A stretch of DNA of 64,000 nucleotides from positions 213,309-277,308 of the forward strand of contig JALHOZ010000001.1 in assembly GCA_022842725.1 (NCBI GenBank), given 5' to 3'. Under the pieces are notes generated by a model that was given only the letters and a program-made list of their open reading frames with translations, searched no databases and was not told where the DNA came from. Shown piece by piece: positions 1 through 10,000 of the stretch. The position numbers and the translations under genes were made by a program. This DNA is from Saprospiraceae bacterium (GTDB lineage Bacteria > Bacteroidota > Bacteroidia > Chitinophagales > Saprospiraceae). The stretch's first letter is position 1, and the number at the start of each line of letters is the position of its first letter.

Positions 1-1145
1 ACAGGTTTAATAACCGTACCATCATTTTTAAGGATTTCAACGCCCGGAGTTGGTTGGGTTGCCGCATTAAAAAACTGCATTCCATTGTTTGCCCCATCTG
101 TGATAATCAAACGAATGCACGAAATATCTTCTGTTGGTAAAGAGACATCATATGTAAACGTTTTATTAGCATCTTCTCCTCCGGCTCCGTTAGATGAATT
201 TCCTGCCCGATAACTCTGAGACATGATAACATTGTTTTTGTTATCTATCAGCTGCCAGGAAGTTTGACCGGGATATAAATCTGTGGTAAACTTAATTTTA
301 TATGTATTGTCATTCAAAACCGGTCTTAGATAAGAACTTTTGAAACTAAGTCTGTTAGCCTCAGAAAACATTTCGCCGTTGGCTCCTGTCAAAGTTACTT
401 CAAATTCGGTGGATTCGTTTAATCCGACAATGGTAGGTATAGGAATGGTTACATTGCTGAAAACCGGAATTTGTTGGTTTACCGTCAAATCCTGAACAAC
501 ACCATTTCTGGAATACGTATATTGTAAGTTGTTCATATCCTTTTTACCCATATTCATAATAGTCGGCTTATCTGTGAAGGTTACTGTATTGCAGAATGTT
601 TTGGAATCCATACCATTTACGGTAAATAAATCAATATCCAATGTAGGGAACATTGCTTTTTTCCACATGGCGTCATTGCTTCTGAATTCGCCGACTTCAA
701 ATACTCTTTGATTCGGTCTGATAACATATAAAGTTGGATAAAATGATATTTTTAACAAACTGTTGAAGGTGTGGTTATTGACAATATGGTATTTAACACC
801 TGTAGTCCAATTGCCTAATGATGAATTATATAAGGTACCTTCAGATGTGTTGGCATCTCCTTCAATTGCAACAATCCTCAATTGGTCGGTTCCATCCGGG
901 CCATACTGTGCATATAGGTTTTTGAGATAACCACTTTCGTGAAAACCCCAGCAAGGGCCACACCAGGTCGCAAAAATATCCAAAACTACTATTTTTCCTT
1001 CAGCGAGCCATTTCTGAACATCTACAGAATCTCCTTTGATATCAACGGTTTTGATTTGACCACTCAATAAGGAACCGCTGGTAAGCTGTGCTTTGGAAGC
1101 AAAATTTACCACAAAAATCAAACATAAAAGTAAAACGTGCTTCAT
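1..1145 (-). CDS. Secreted thioredoxin/TlpA-fold protein, 3' part beyond window
   Basis: Read on the minus strand from an ATG at 1145. The product begins with a Sec signal peptide (MKHVLLLCLIFVVNFASKAQ, cut near A19-Q20). A thioredoxin-like domain follows, with the redox motif WCGPC at residues 61-65 in the typical context DIFATWCGPC, and a likely cis-proline site in SFYPTLYV. About 381 residues are visible and the frame is open to the left edge, so the C-terminus is missing. After the thioredoxin part the protein continues into a beta-rich, threonine/asparagine-rich region, as in Bacteroidota secreted proteins that carry a thioredoxin domain and end in a T9SS sorting domain. That end is not visible here. 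Likely role: periplasmic or secreted thiol-disulfide exchange (family inference). It is divergent from the T9SS protein at 1367. Confidence 0.85.
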   Translation of the reverse strand, partial: MKHVLLLCLIFVVNFASKAQLTSGSLLSGQIKTVDIKGDSVDVQKWLAEGKIVVLDIFATWCGPCWGFHESGYLKNLYAQYGPDGTDQLRIVAIEGDANTSEGTLYNSSLGNWTTGVKYHIVNNHTFNSLLKISFYPTLYVIRPNQRVFEVGEFRSNDAMWKKAMFPTLDIDLFTVNGMDSKTFCNTVTFTDKPTIMNMGKKDMNNLQYTYSRNGVVQDLTVNQQIPVFSNVTIPIPTIVGLNESTEFEVTLTGANGEMFSEANRLSFKSSYLRPVLNDNTYKIKFTTDLYPGQTSWQLIDNKNNVIMSQSYRAGNSSNGAGGEDANKTFTYDVSLPTEDISCIRLIITDGANNGMQFFNAATQPTPGVEILKNDGTVIKP

Positions 1146-1366
1146 CGAAATATTTTTAAATGATTAAATAAAAGTCAATATTACAAGGGATCTCAGAATT
1201 TTCTGAAAAAAACCCTTTAAAATGCAAGAATACGACAATTATTGTATAAAAAGTTAAAATTTCCTAAAAATTGAGATTTGGTTAAAAAAAATATAGTGTG
1301 GTATAAAATTTTGTATTAACTTGCACCCGATTAAGTGTTCTCAATAAAATAGAATAATTTAAAGTT

Positions 1367-2074
1367 ATGGTTAGAAGTTTACTTTTTGTTTTATTTTTAA
1401 GTATTGCTGCATCAGGCAATGCTCAACTCACATACAATCCTGATCCGTTCAGTATTGTTGTGGCTACTTTGGAAGACAATAATAGTTATACCAAAGAAAA
1501 ATTGAATTTAACAGTAAATACTGATACGGTATACACGATTTTTTGGAAAATGGAGTTTCCGAATATGAAGGAAAAGTGGGAGGTTCAGTTATGTGACCTT
1601 AGATTATGTTATGATTATAATGCAAGACAATCTGGTACTAACCCAAATAATCATGCAAATGTTATGGAAAAAGGAACTCATGTTTTTGAGATAGGTTTTT
1701 ATCCAAGGAATGTTCCGGGTACAGGTAAAGCAGTATTAAAATTGTACGGAGACAATCAGTTTACAAAATTAATTAAAGAAATTGATATCAATTTGTATGC
1801 AGGTACTACCTCTTCAAAAGATGTTAATGTAAATACAATCCGTGTATTCCCGAATCCTACTACAGATTATTTCCAAATAGCTAATGGAAGTCAGGTATCA
1901 AAAATTGTACTTTACAATGTAATGGGTAAAGAGGTTAAAACCTTTTTTAACTACAACAATGCCAATCATGATGTCAGTGATTTGAGAAAAGGAATCTACA
2001 TGGTCAGAATGTTGGATGCAAAAAACAGAGTCATTAAGACCGTCAGATTAAGTAAAAACGTAGACGGTGTATAA
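1367..2074 (+). CDS. Small secreted protein with T9SS type A sorting domain
   Basis: 235 residues. There is a clear signal peptide (residues 1-19, ending SGNAQ), then a roughly 130-residue beta-sandwich-like region of unknown function (about 20-145) containing two close cysteines (QLCDLRLC). Residues about 157-231 form a type A sorting domain: the hallmark VFPNPTTDYF start, a middle LYNVMGKEV and the end KGIYMVRMLDAKNRVIKTVRL. That domain directs export through the type IX secretion system and cleavage at the surface. The N-terminal region resembles no family I can name; an Ig-like fold is a guess. A strong terminator lies 20 bases downstream, so it is probably monocistronic. Start chosen because the signal peptide begins there. 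Confidence 0.88.
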   Translation: MVRSLLFVLFLSIAASGNAQLTYNPDPFSIVVATLEDNNSYTKEKLNLTVNTDTVYTIFWKMEFPNMKEKWEVQLCDLRLCYDYNARQSGTNPNNHANVMEKGTHVFEIGFYPRNVPGTGKAVLKLYGDNQFTKLIKEIDINLYAGTTSSKDVNVNTIRVFPNPTTDYFQIANGSQVSKIVLYNVMGKEVKTFFNYNNANHDVSDLRKGIYMVRMLDAKNRVIKTVRLSKNVDGV

Positions 2075-2093
2075 GTAATATACTAAAAAATAT

Positions 2094-2132
2094 AAAAGCC
2101 TTTGTCATGTTTTTGGCAAAGGCTTTTTTTTT
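2094..2132 (+). terminator. Intrinsic terminator of the T9SS protein gene
   Basis: AAAGCCTTTG pairs with CAAAGGCTTT around a 12-base loop and is followed by a run of Ts. It sits just after the stop codon at 2074. Confidence 0.88.
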
Positions 2133-2157
2133 GGTATCAAACAAATTGTTATATTTG
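2131..2157 (+). promoter_or_regulatory. Bacteroidota-type promoter for the 2175-10323 gene run
   Basis: TTG at 2131-2133, 16 bases, then TATATTTG at 2150-2157, matching the TTG/TAnnTTTG consensus of this phylum. It lies 18 bases before the ATG at 2175, and its last base would be the first base of an alternative GTG start at 2157, which argues against that start. Confidence 0.7.
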
Positions 2158-2174
2158 TGTTTCAACCAAATAAT

Positions 2175-2687
2175 ATGGTCATAAAATCAGTATTAGGTAA
2201 AACTCCCGTTTTTGGTAATGACTGTTTTCTTGCAGAAAACTGTACCATCGTAGGTGATGTGACACTCGGAGACCAATGTAGTGTCTGGTTTAATGCGGTT
2301 GTTCGTGGCGATGTTCATTATATTAAAATGGGCAATAAAGTTAATATTCAGGATGGTGCCATCATTCACTGTACCTATCAGAAATTTCCTACCATCATAG
2401 GTAATCATGTTTCGATAGGTCACAATGCAATCGTACACGGTTGTACCATCCATGATAATGTGCTCATTGGTATGGGAGCTATTGTTATGGATGGCTGTAT
2501 CATTGAGAGCAATACCATAATAGCTGCCGGCAGTGTTGTTACGCAACATACCCATGTTCCGTCAGGGGTCATTTTTGGAGGAGTGCCAGCCAAAAAGATT
2601 AAAGACATCAGCCCCGAGCTCACCAAGGGAGAAATCGAACGGATAGCTCAGAATTATGTGATGTATTCATCCTGGTTTAAAGAATAA
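2175..2687 (+). CDS. Gamma carbonic anhydrase-like hexapeptide-repeat protein
   Basis: 170 residues from the ATG at 2175. A GTG 18 bases upstream also opens the frame but lies inside the promoter. The protein is a left-handed beta-helix of hexapeptide repeats (for example CTIVGD, VTLGDQ, ISVG-type turns) with the YrdA/PaaY/gamma-CA signature: WFNAVVRGDVHYIKMGNKVN with R and D, and metal-ligand-type histidines in GHNAIVHGCTIHDN. The family are trimeric cytoplasmic zinc proteins; some are carbonic anhydrases, most are untested. The C-terminus NYVMYSSWFKE is the usual ending in Bacteroidota homologues. It is followed after 24 bases by the beta-CASP gene, so they are probably co-transcribed. Catalysis is inferred, not proven by sequence. 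Confidence 0.88.
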   Translation: MVIKSVLGKTPVFGNDCFLAENCTIVGDVTLGDQCSVWFNAVVRGDVHYIKMGNKVNIQDGAIIHCTYQKFPTIIGNHVSIGHNAIVHGCTIHDNVLIGMGAIVMDGCIIESNTIIAAGSVVTQHTHVPSGVIFGGVPAKKIKDISPELTKGEIERIAQNYVMYSSWFKE

Positions 2688-2711
2688 GTTTTTGAATTTT
2701 AAAACATTATT

Positions 2712-4121
2712 ATGAATATAAAATTTTGTGGAGCAGCAAAGTATGTCACAGGAAGCAGCCATTTGGTTACTCTGGACAACGGATATAAAATATTGTTGGA
2801 TTGTGGTTTGTTTCAGGGCAGAGGTGAAGAATTATGGATGTGGAACAATGAATGGTTGTTTGACCCGAAAGAAATAGATTGTGTTATTTTGTCCCATGCA
2901 CACATTGACCATTCAGGCAGATTGCCAAAATTGGTTAAAGACGGTTTTACGGGCAGGGTTATTTGTACCTACGCCACCAGAAGTTTGTGCGGAGTTATGT
3001 TGTTGGATTCTGCCAAAATTCAGGAATCTGATGTTGAATACCACAATGCCAAAATTCTTAAAAAAAGAAAAAAAGATTTTAAAAAGATACGTCAGCCACT
3101 GTACACAGAAGGGGATACGATGATTGCATTATCTCATCTTGACGGATATGCTTATGAACAATGGATAAAGATCAATCAGTCTGTTTCAGTCTATTTTACA
3201 GATGCAGGACATATTTTGGGTAGTGCCACAGTGTCGTTACGAATAAGGGAAAACGGCAGGACAAGAACACTAGGTTTTACCGGTGATATTGGGAGACCAC
3301 ACCGTCCGATTTTGAAAGACCCAAAACCAATGCCAAGGGTAGATTATCTGATTTGTGAGTCAACATACGGTGACAGAGTACATGAATCCGAGCCCGAACA
3401 AAATAACAGGTTTTTGGAAATTATAAAAAAGACTTGTGTTACCAAAAAAGGAAAACTCATCATTCCGGCATTTAGTTTGGGTAGAACACAAGAACTTGTC
3501 TTTATGCTCGATAAAATGGAAAATCAGGGATTGTTACCTCATATTCCGGTTATTGTGGATAGCCCGCTTTCTGTAAATGTTACTGCCATATACAGAGATC
3601 ATCCGGAATGTTTTAACCAGGAACTTAATGAATACCTCAAACATGATGATAACCCTTTTGGTTTTAATAAACTAAGTTATATCAAAGATGTAAATGAATC
3701 CAAATCGCTGAATACAGCCAAAAATCCGATGATCATTATTTCAGCCGCAGGAATGATAAATGCCGGAAGGGTCAAACATCATCTCTTTAACAATATAGAA
3801 AATCCTAAAAATACGTTTCTAATCGTAGGGTATTGTACTCCTGAAACACTCGGTGGTCAACTGAGAGCCGGTGCTAAAACAGTAAATGTCTTTTTTGAAG
3901 AAAAACAGGTGCTGGCAGATGTGGAAATCATGGACTCTTTTTCAGCTCATGGTGATAAAAATGAGATGGCAGACTTTATCTCGAATCAAAAAGGAAGAGT
4001 CAGAAAAATCTTTTTGGTCCATGGTGAAGAGGATACCCAAAACAGTTTTAAATACTTTTTAAATACCAAAGGATTTAAAAATATCCATATTCCATTCAAA
4101 GGAGAAACCATTAATTTATAA
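2712..4121 (+). CDS. Metallo-beta-lactamase/beta-CASP ribonuclease
   Basis: 469 residues, the usual length of bacterial beta-CASP proteins related to CPSF73/YSH1. The metal site HAHIDH is at residues 62-67, followed by further ligand motifs: TDAGHILGSA (His of motif 3), CESTYGDR (motif A-like), PAFSLGRTQE of the beta-CASP cap, and the C-terminal SAHGD and VHGEED motifs of the RNA-processing subgroup (RMMBL region). Known family role: zinc-dependent endo/exonuclease acting on RNA in the cytoplasm. Start ATG at 2712 gives the standard N-terminus (MNIKFCGAAKYVTGSSHL). The gene lies between the gamma-CA gene and a lipoprotein gene in the same orientation; no functional link is obvious. Confidence 0.9.
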   Translation: MNIKFCGAAKYVTGSSHLVTLDNGYKILLDCGLFQGRGEELWMWNNEWLFDPKEIDCVILSHAHIDHSGRLPKLVKDGFTGRVICTYATRSLCGVMLLDSAKIQESDVEYHNAKILKKRKKDFKKIRQPLYTEGDTMIALSHLDGYAYEQWIKINQSVSVYFTDAGHILGSATVSLRIRENGRTRTLGFTGDIGRPHRPILKDPKPMPRVDYLICESTYGDRVHESEPEQNNRFLEIIKKTCVTKKGKLIIPAFSLGRTQELVFMLDKMENQGLLPHIPVIVDSPLSVNVTAIYRDHPECFNQELNEYLKHDDNPFGFNKLSYIKDVNESKSLNTAKNPMIIISAAGMINAGRVKHHLFNNIENPKNTFLIVGYCTPETLGGQLRAGAKTVNVFFEEKQVLADVEIMDSFSAHGDKNEMADFISNQKGRVRKIFLVHGEEDTQNSFKYFLNTKGFKNIHIPFKGETINL

Positions 4122-4188
4122 TGTTTTGGATTTTACGACATTACAAAAAAATGTTAATTTATGTCAAATGTACAAATATGATCAGATC

Positions 4189-5709
4189 ATGAAAATTAAA
4201 TATATCAGTTTTTTTTTACTGGCACTGTCGTTCAAAAACTGTTCGGTTACAGAAGATTTTAATGATCTCGATATAGGAGATCACACCTACCAATTGGCTG
4301 TACCATTGGTAAATACCAAAGCAACTGTAGGATATTTTGCTGAAAATGCAGATGGAGATATCACATTAGGTGTTGACCCCTCAGGTAAAACCACTTTGTT
4401 TTTTAATGGTGAAGTCCTCAGAAGAAACACCTCAAGTTTTTTTCCTCCCTTTCCTGGTTTGACAGGCATTCCCATAACAGATACTGTATTCAGTTATCCT
4501 GTTCCTTTCAAAAATAATCCTGAAATCAAAAAAGCAACATTCAGGAATACAAAAATTAACTTTTTTTTCGAACACAATGAATCTGAAAATGTAACCGTCA
4601 CGCTGACCTTTAAAAATTTATTCAAAAATAATATTCCATTTTCGCAAAAAGTAGTCATGCCTTACAATGGTGCGACATCAACCAAACTGACAACGGATAA
4701 AGTCAGTGTGGATGGTTATCAGATGGTCAGTGAAAATAATTCCCTGGATATTTATTATGAAGCCATAACGGCAAGTGGAAAAAAAATAAAACTCAACAGA
4801 GCGGAATTTTATTTTGATGTGATCGTGTTCGCTTACATGGAAGGATATATCGGGTACCACATATCACCGGTATCAGGAAACTTCATAGATATCAATCTTT
4901 TTGATAAGTGGTTGTCGGGAACTTTTGATTTTGAAAACCCGAAAATTAGTATTATTGTCGAAAATTCTTTTGGTTTTCCCGTCAGATCAAAAGTTAACAG
5001 TATGCTTTTAACGACGATTTCAGGCAATCAGGTCAATCTGGAAAGCGAATTTATCGAAAATGGGATTGATTTTAATTATCCGACCATTAATGAAATCGGA
5101 CAAACCAAAAAAACATATTTTTCTTTTGACCGAAATAATTCGAATATCAGAGAAGTATTTAATGAAAAAACAAAAAGGATTGATTATGATATTTCCGCAG
5201 AAATTAATCCTGAAAAAGACCCTTCAATACAGGGCTTCCTGGATGAAAATAGTTTTTATGTTGTTTCAGTTGCCGCTGAATTGCCTTTGCAGGGGTCTAT
5301 TAATGATGTGGTTCTTACGGATACCCTGACCTTCGATCCTTCATTTTTGGATGGTGTACTGAAAGCAGGATTCAAATTGAATATTGAAAATACTTTTCCT
5401 ATGGATTTATATGCTGATATATATTTTTTGGATGAAAATAAAAACAGAATTTATTCATTATTCGGAACAGAAACATTGTCTCTGCCGTCACCGGGACTTA
5501 ACAGTTTGGGATTGGTCCAACCAGGAAGTTTGGTTAAAAAATCTGTCGAATTGAATGATAATGCCATAAAAACCATCAAAAACAGTAAGTTCGTAACCAT
5601 CGTGGGTAAAATAAATACGGTAGACCACCCTAATAACGAACCGGTTTGGATTTATAATAACAACGGTCTTTTATTTCAAATGGGAGCCCTGGTTGATTAT
5701 CAAAAATAA
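4189..5709 (+). CDS. Hypothetical lipoprotein, beta-rich
   Basis: 506 residues from ATG 4189. A TTG at 4126 extends the frame but gives no signal sequence, while MKIKYISFFLLALSFKNCS is a good lipoprotein leader with Cys18 as probable lipidated residue (a relaxed Bacteroidota-type lipobox). The rest is rich in beta-strand-forming residues with many F/N/T and no recognised motif. Eight bases after it begins a DUF5723 outer-membrane protein, a pairing seen in Bacteroidota, so it may be a surface or periplasmic lipoprotein partner of that protein (inference). I cannot assign a function. Confidence 0.75.
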   Translation: MKIKYISFFLLALSFKNCSVTEDFNDLDIGDHTYQLAVPLVNTKATVGYFAENADGDITLGVDPSGKTTLFFNGEVLRRNTSSFFPPFPGLTGIPITDTVFSYPVPFKNNPEIKKATFRNTKINFFFEHNESENVTVTLTFKNLFKNNIPFSQKVVMPYNGATSTKLTTDKVSVDGYQMVSENNSLDIYYEAITASGKKIKLNRAEFYFDVIVFAYMEGYIGYHISPVSGNFIDINLFDKWLSGTFDFENPKISIIVENSFGFPVRSKVNSMLLTTISGNQVNLESEFIENGIDFNYPTINEIGQTKKTYFSFDRNNSNIREVFNEKTKRIDYDISAEINPEKDPSIQGFLDENSFYVVSVAAELPLQGSINDVVLTDTLTFDPSFLDGVLKAGFKLNIENTFPMDLYADIYFLDENKNRIYSLFGTETLSLPSPGLNSLGLVQPGSLVKKSVELNDNAIKTIKNSKFVTIVGKINTVDHPNNEPVWIYNNNGLLFQMGALVDYQK

Positions 5710-5717
5710 TATAAAAA

Positions 5718-7088
5718 ATGAAGTTGCGTATTCAAAACGAATATCATACATGGAGTATTTGCACGTCCACAAAAGTGCATAAATTTTTTAGTATTTTTTT
5801 TGTTGTAATCCTGGTTTTTAGTTTTGGATTTATCCCAAAAACCAAAGGACAGGATATCAGTCTGCTTTCTTTGGGCAGCAACCTTCGGCAGACTTACATC
5901 AATCCGGCAGCTTCTTTACCTAAAAAATGGAATATATCTTTGATGAACACCCAGGTAGAACTACTGACGGATGGTCCAACAATAAATCAACTTACTTCCG
6001 TAAATAATGACGGCAGACGATATATTCATCCTACCAATTGGCAAAATCATGTTAATCCCGAAAATCTGATATCCGGCAATTTCCAACTAAATACCATTGA
6101 TATTGGGTTTAAAACAGATAAGTGGACTTTTTTGGCTGGTCATGCTTTCCGATCATTTGGTTCGCTCAATTATACAGAAGATCTTTTGAAACTTGCCGCA
6201 AACGGAAACGGACCCTACATTAATCAGACCCTTCAAATCGGGCCGATAGCAGATTACACCACATTTAACGAAATTTACCTCGGAGCTCAAAAAAAGTTCA
6301 ACAAATTTACGGTGGGTATTAAAACAAAATTGTTATTCGGTGTGAGCAATCTTCGAACTGAAGAAGCAGATATTCAATATAGAACAAATGATGATTTTTA
6401 TCAATGGGAATTAAATACAAACTACGCTATCCGAAGCAGTTCAACATTAAATTTCAGAGATATTTCTGACTTTACATTCAATTCATCAGGGATAACGTTT
6501 GATCATTTATTTTATAATAATGTTGGGCTTGCTTTTGACTTGGGCGTAAATATGCAATTGAGTAAAAATTTTCAGATTTTCTGGAGTGCTTTGGATTTGG
6601 GATTTATCAAATGGGATTTTCTTCCCCGACATACGGTGTCGAAAGGAAAATTTACGTTTGAAGGCATTGACCCGCTTACCTATCTCAACGATACAACCGG
6701 CATTAACTTCACGGATTCTCTGGCAGCTTTTATTCCTTTTACAACGAATACTGAATCCTACACGACTACACTGAACAACAGATTTTATTTGGGAGCAAAT
6801 TATGTTTGGAAGGAAAAATGGTCATTTAATGCATGTGTGCGATTTCACCGGTCTTTTGTAAAGTCCAACGCTCAGCTATCCCTTGCTGCCACCCGTTCGT
6901 GGAAGTGGTTGGATGCCGGATTAAGTTACGCAGTGACTAATGGAAATCTTTGGAATGTCGGTGCTTTGGTCCAGATAAAATGGAAGCCTCTTCAGGTTTT
7001 TGTTGCCACAGATAATCTTTTCAGCCTTTTTTCACTTTATGATCAGAAACTTGCCAATGCAAGAGGTGGGTTGAGTATTTCATTTTAG
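5718..7088 (+). CDS. DUF5723 family outer-membrane beta-barrel protein
   Basis: 456 residues. Residues about 22-44 form a signal peptide preceded by a charged extension. The mature part opens with DISLLSLGSNLRQTYINPAA, the N-P-A-containing start typical of PorV/DUF5723-type barrels. Alternating hydrophobic strands follow, and the protein ends GLSISF with a terminal aromatic, as barrel proteins do. Known: the family are predicted outer-membrane barrels of unknown function in Bacteroidota. It is tightly linked to the upstream lipoprotein (8 bases) and the downstream glycosidase-hydrolase gene (10 bases), so the three are probably co-expressed at the envelope. The assignment rests on sequence style, not a domain search. 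Confidence 0.78.
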   Translation: MKLRIQNEYHTWSICTSTKVHKFFSIFFVVILVFSFGFIPKTKGQDISLLSLGSNLRQTYINPAASLPKKWNISLMNTQVELLTDGPTINQLTSVNNDGRRYIHPTNWQNHVNPENLISGNFQLNTIDIGFKTDKWTFLAGHAFRSFGSLNYTEDLLKLAANGNGPYINQTLQIGPIADYTTFNEIYLGAQKKFNKFTVGIKTKLLFGVSNLRTEEADIQYRTNDDFYQWELNTNYAIRSSSTLNFRDISDFTFNSSGITFDHLFYNNVGLAFDLGVNMQLSKNFQIFWSALDLGFIKWDFLPRHTVSKGKFTFEGIDPLTYLNDTTGINFTDSLAAFIPFTTNTESYTTTLNNRFYLGANYVWKEKWSFNACVRFHRSFVKSNAQLSLAATRSWKWLDAGLSYAVTNGNLWNVGALVQIKWKPLQVFVATDNLFSLFSLYDQKLANARGGLSISF

Positions 7089-7098
7089 ACTTTACAAG

Positions 7099-10000
7099 AT
7101 GAGATGTGTCCTTTTATTTCTTTTTTGGTTGTCGATGGCCTTTGGAATTTCTGCTCAAAAACAACCGGCATTTCTGAAAGAGTATAATGAAAAATGGGTT
7201 GATTCCGTTTTTAATTCTATGACTACAGACCAAAAAATAGGTCAGCTACTTATGCCCCGGGGAAACTATTCCGGAAAGGCGCACGATACAACTCAACTAC
7301 TCAAATGGGTCTCTGACTACAAAATAGGTGGTTTGGTTTTTTTTGCCGGTAATCCGACCCGGCAGGTTGAAATTACCAATTTACTACAGTCAGAATCAGA
7401 TATTCCTCTTTTAATAGGACAGGACTTTGAATGGGGCGCTGCGATGCGGCTGGACAGTACCGTAAGGTTTCCTTATGCGATGTCATTGGGAGCTATTCAG
7501 GGAGAAGAATCCCTGCTCAAAGCTATGGGCATGTCTATCGGCAAACATTGTAACAGATTGGGCGTACACATAAATTATGCTCCGGTGGTTGATATCAATA
7601 ACAACCCAAAAAATCCGGTCATCAATTTCAGATCTTTCGGAGAAGACCGATGGCGGGTTTATCAAAAAGCCAAAGCCGTTTGGCAAGGGATGGAAGAACA
7701 AAAAATCATCGCCACGGCCAAACATTTTCCGGGCCACGGGGATACACAGGTTGATTCACATTATGATCTTCCGGTGATTGACAAAAGTTTGGATTTATTG
7801 GCTGAAAATGAATTATTCCCGTTTCAAAAGTTAATAGATGACGGCCTTCCCGGTATTATGACAGCACATATTCAGGTACCTGCTTTGGATGATGCTGCTT
7901 ATATGCCTTCTACACTTTCCCGAAAGACCATTACCAATCTTCTTCGTAAAAAAATGGGTTTTCAGGGTTTGGTATTTACCGATGCCATGGATATGTCAGG
8001 TATCGTCAAATATTATTCTCAAGGCGAAGCCATTGTTATGGCGCTGATTGCCGGAAATGATATTATAGAGACCTTTATGGATGTGCCTGTCGCTGTTGAG
8101 GCTATAAAAAAAGCTATGTCAGAGGGACGACTCACCATTGACTGGCTCGATAGCAAAGTGAAAAAAATTCTAAAAGCCAAATCATGGGCCGGCCTGGATA
8201 AATACGCACCTGTCTCTACATTTAATCTTACGTTGGATTTGATGGATATGGAATCCGCCTGGTATCACGATGTTATGGCAACCAAATCCATTACCGTATT
8301 GACAAACAAAAACAAACTGCTGCCTGTCACAGGCTTTTCAAAAAAATTAGCTTTGGTATCAATAGGATTAACCGGTGAAAATCATCTTCAAACTATGTTG
8401 CAACAGTATTCAAAGGTAGACGAATACAGAATTCCGTCAGATAATATAGACAGCCTGGTTATTGATTCTCTCAAAAATGTTTTGTCAACCTATGATCTAG
8501 TTATAGCCGGATATTTTTCAAAACAAATCAGACCTGCTCAGAAATATGGATTGACAGACAAACATAAATGGATGATCGAAACATTGGGTAATTTGCCCAA
8601 CAATGTTCTTTTATGGATGGCAAATGTGTATGGATTGACTGAGGTAAAATTTGATGGTTATGCTTCCGTAATGTGTGGTTACCAGGATTCAGAATTTGTT
8701 CAAAGAGCCTTGGGGCAGGCCATTTTTGGTGCAAATGACGTCAACGGAACCCTTCCTGTGTCATTAAATACAAATCATAAAGCAGGAACCGGAGAGGTGA
8801 TAGAACAACGTAAAATTCCGCGTTTTACACGGGATTATGAACATGTGGATGCGTATAAAGAGCTTCATCAAAAGGTAGATTCTATGATGTATGAAGGACT
8901 GTTTGGGTCTTACTTTCCGGGAGCTGTCGTACAGGTCATTCATAGGGGACAGGTGTTAATTCATAAAGCTTATGGAAACAAAACCTTTTTTTCTGCCGGT
9001 GTTGAAAATCAAAAAAATATTGACATTGAACAAAGATTAGATGTGATGGATATGTCAACTTCAGGAGGATCTGTCAGAAAAGTCGAATCATTTAACGAAA
9101 AGACGTCTGATCTTCATACCGGAGATTTGTACGACATAGCATCAGTAACAAAAATAGCCGGTACCGCATTGGCGGTGATGAAATGGGTGGACGAAGGAAA
9201 ACTGAATCTTGATGTACCTTTTTATACATATTTTCCGGAATACAAAAACTATCCGATGGCATCAAACACCTTCAGAGATATGTTGACACACAGGGCCGGA
9301 CTGGCTGCATGGATACCGTTTTGGAAAACTACCATAGACAGTACAAAAACATTAGAAAAGATATTGATATCGAATCCGGAATGGTCAGATTTTTATTCGA
9401 AAACAGAAAAAAAACCATTTTTTCTTGCCAGATGGTTTGGAAAAAAATCGAAAATGGTTATTGATATTCAGAAATCAGTACAGGAAAAAAAGCCGGAACT
9501 CTGGAGCAGGGTTTTTTCATCAAAAAATATAGTTTGGAAAAAGGATATGTATAGTGACTCCAAAAAGGACAAATATTCGATTTATATATCCGAAAATATG
9601 TGGTTACGGGACGATTATCGGGATAGTATTTTTTATCAGATATTATCTGCGCCTGTGGGTGAAAAAGGAGTGTACGTTTACTCTGATCTGCATTTTTATT
9701 TTTATCCTGAACTGTGCAAAAGGTTGACGGGAAAACCATTTGATCAATATCTGGAAGAACTTTATCAGTCCTTGGGCTTACATTCATTGGTTTTTAATCC
9801 ATTACAAAAATTTTCAAAAGAAGATATTGTACCTACAGAAAAGGACAGCATTTTTCGACATCAGTTGATTCATGGCAGCGTGCATGATGAAGGAGCCATT
9901 ATGATGGGTGGTATTTCAGGACATGCCGGATTATTCGGGAATGTGAATGATCTGAGCAAATTGATGTATATGTATTTATCAAACGGAGAATACAATAGTG

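Noticed and set aside
2193-2555. 120-codon open frame antisense to the gamma carbonic anhydrase gene
   Set aside because: Lies wholly within a well supported gene on the other strand; composition follows the hexapeptide repeats and no family is recognisable.
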